A DNA stretch of 7,083 bases from Candidatus Scybalomonas excrementavium (GTDB lineage: Bacteria > Bacillota > Clostridia > Lachnospirales > Lachnospiraceae). This document shows positions 6,427 through 7,083 of this stretch, piece by piece. The stretch spans positions 1 through 7,083 of the forward strand of contig JADIML010000177.1 of NCBI GenBank assembly GCA_017694765.1, given 5' to 3'. How positions within the stretch are numbered: position 1 is the stretch's first letter; each line of letters starts with the position of its first letter. The notes beneath the pieces were generated by a model that was given only the letters and a program-made list of their open reading frames with translations, had not been told where the DNA came from and ran no database searches. The position numbers and the translations under genes were made by a program.

Positions 6427-7083
6427 ATGAATGGACAAGAAATAAAGCAATATATAGATAGGGTACAGACATTAGGAAGCGTGTATGGATTGGACACAAT
6501 GAAGGAGTTATTAAGAAGGCTTAAAAATCCACAAAATCGTGTGCCAGTTTTGCATATTGCAGGAACAAATGGAAAAGGTTCTATATTAGCAATGTTAAGT
6601 GCTATTTTAGAAGAAGCAGGGTATCAATGTGGAAGATATATTTCTCCAACAATTTTTACTTATTTGGAAAAATTTCAAGTGAATGGGATTTATATGTCTC
6701 AAAAAGAATTGGAAGAGTTGATGACAGAAGTTGCAAAAGAAGCAAAAGAGATGGAACAAGAAGGATATGCTCATCCGACATTATTTGAAATAGAAACTGC
6801 CATTGCATTTTTATGGTTCGCAAAAAAACAAGTCGATCTTGTATTATTAGAGACAGGCTTAGGAGGTCGATTAGACTCTACGAATGTAGTAGAAAAACCA
6901 ATTTGTGTACTGTTTTCTTCTATTAGTTATGATCATATGGATTTATTAGGAAATACGTTAGAAGAAATTGCGAAGGAAAAGGCTGGGATTATGAAGAAGA
7001 AAGTTCCTATTATTTCTTATGATAATCCAATAGAAGTAAAAGAAGTATTGATAGAAAGAGCAAAACAGTTAGAAGCACCAATT
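6427..7083 (+). CDS. folC: Folylpolyglutamate/dihydrofolate synthase, N-terminal part (runs off the window)
   Basis: An open frame of 219 codons continues past the window end without a stop. Family length is about 430, so roughly half is present. It is a Mur-ligase-like ATP-dependent ligase adding glutamate to folates, and in many bacteria to dihydropteroate too. Visible motifs are the P-loop HIAGTNGKGS (43-52), ISPTIFTYLEKFQVNG (72-87, the folate-binding SP loop), ETGLGGRLDSTNVV (142-155, with Mg-ligand E142), and SYDHMDLLG (167-175, with H170). EKAGIMK (184-190) contains K185, equivalent to the carbamylated lysine of characterised FolC. The ATG is supported by GAGGT at 6415-6419 with 7-nt spacing. 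The upstream 67 nt after the mntP terminator show no strong promoter; a weak TTGGAA/TATAGA pair (6340-6367, 16-nt spacing) overlaps the terminator. Whether it is bifunctional cannot be judged. Confidence 0.95.
   Translation, partial: MNGQEIKQYIDRVQTLGSVYGLDTMKELLRRLKNPQNRVPVLHIAGTNGKGSILAMLSAILEEAGYQCGRYISPTIFTYLEKFQVNGIYMSQKELEELMTEVAKEAKEMEQEGYAHPTLFEIETAIAFLWFAKKQVDLVLLETGLGGRLDSTNVVEKPICVLFSSISYDHMDLLGNTLEEIAKEKAGIMKKKVPIISYDNPIEVKEVLIERAKQLEAPI

Noticed and set aside
1..7083. Search for a new multi-gene system, mobile element, CRISPR array or tRNA.
   Set aside because: All long coding regions belong to well-known families with unrelated housekeeping or stress roles, and no repeat array, transposase or cloverleaf was seen.

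Overview
The window is AT-rich (by eye about one third G+C). Every gene reads on the + strand, with strong AGGAGG-type ribosome binding sites. The gene content is class A flavodiiron protein, type III glutamine synthetase, two NodB-type polysaccharide deacetylases (one of the sporulation PdaB type), MntP and FolC. Together these suggest a spore-forming anaerobe of the Clostridia, most likely Lachnospiraceae. The taxonomic placement is an inference from composition and protein style, not from a search.

Layout: 1-123 is an upstream flank with a candidate sporulation (SigE-type) promoter. 124-915 is a PdaB-like membrane-anchored deacetylase. 916-1223 is an AT-rich gap ending in a good SigA-type promoter. 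1224-2384 is a flavodiiron protein, followed by a clear intrinsic terminator. 2566-4680 is a type III glutamine synthetase (glnN family), followed by a GC-richer hairpin. 4807-5616 is a second membrane-anchored NodB deacetylase with the canonical TFDDGP motif. 5695-6270 is the manganese exporter MntP, with a near-consensus promoter overlapped by a perfect 8-bp inverted repeat, and it is followed by a terminator. 6427 to the window end is the N-terminal half of folylpolyglutamate/dihydrofolate synthase (FolC).

The genes look like independent transcription units rather than one operon. Hairpins or promoters separate most neighbours, and the functions differ: spore or cell-wall modification, O2/NO detoxification, ammonium assimilation, Mn(II) export and folate polyglutamylation. 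No mobile element, CRISPR array, tRNA, rRNA or defence-like cassette is visible. I did not find a convincing new multi-gene system. The best leads are regulatory: the operator-like repeat on the mntP promoter, the SigE-like promoter before the pdaB-like gene, and the TTGAT/ATCAA dyads around the flavodiiron gene.
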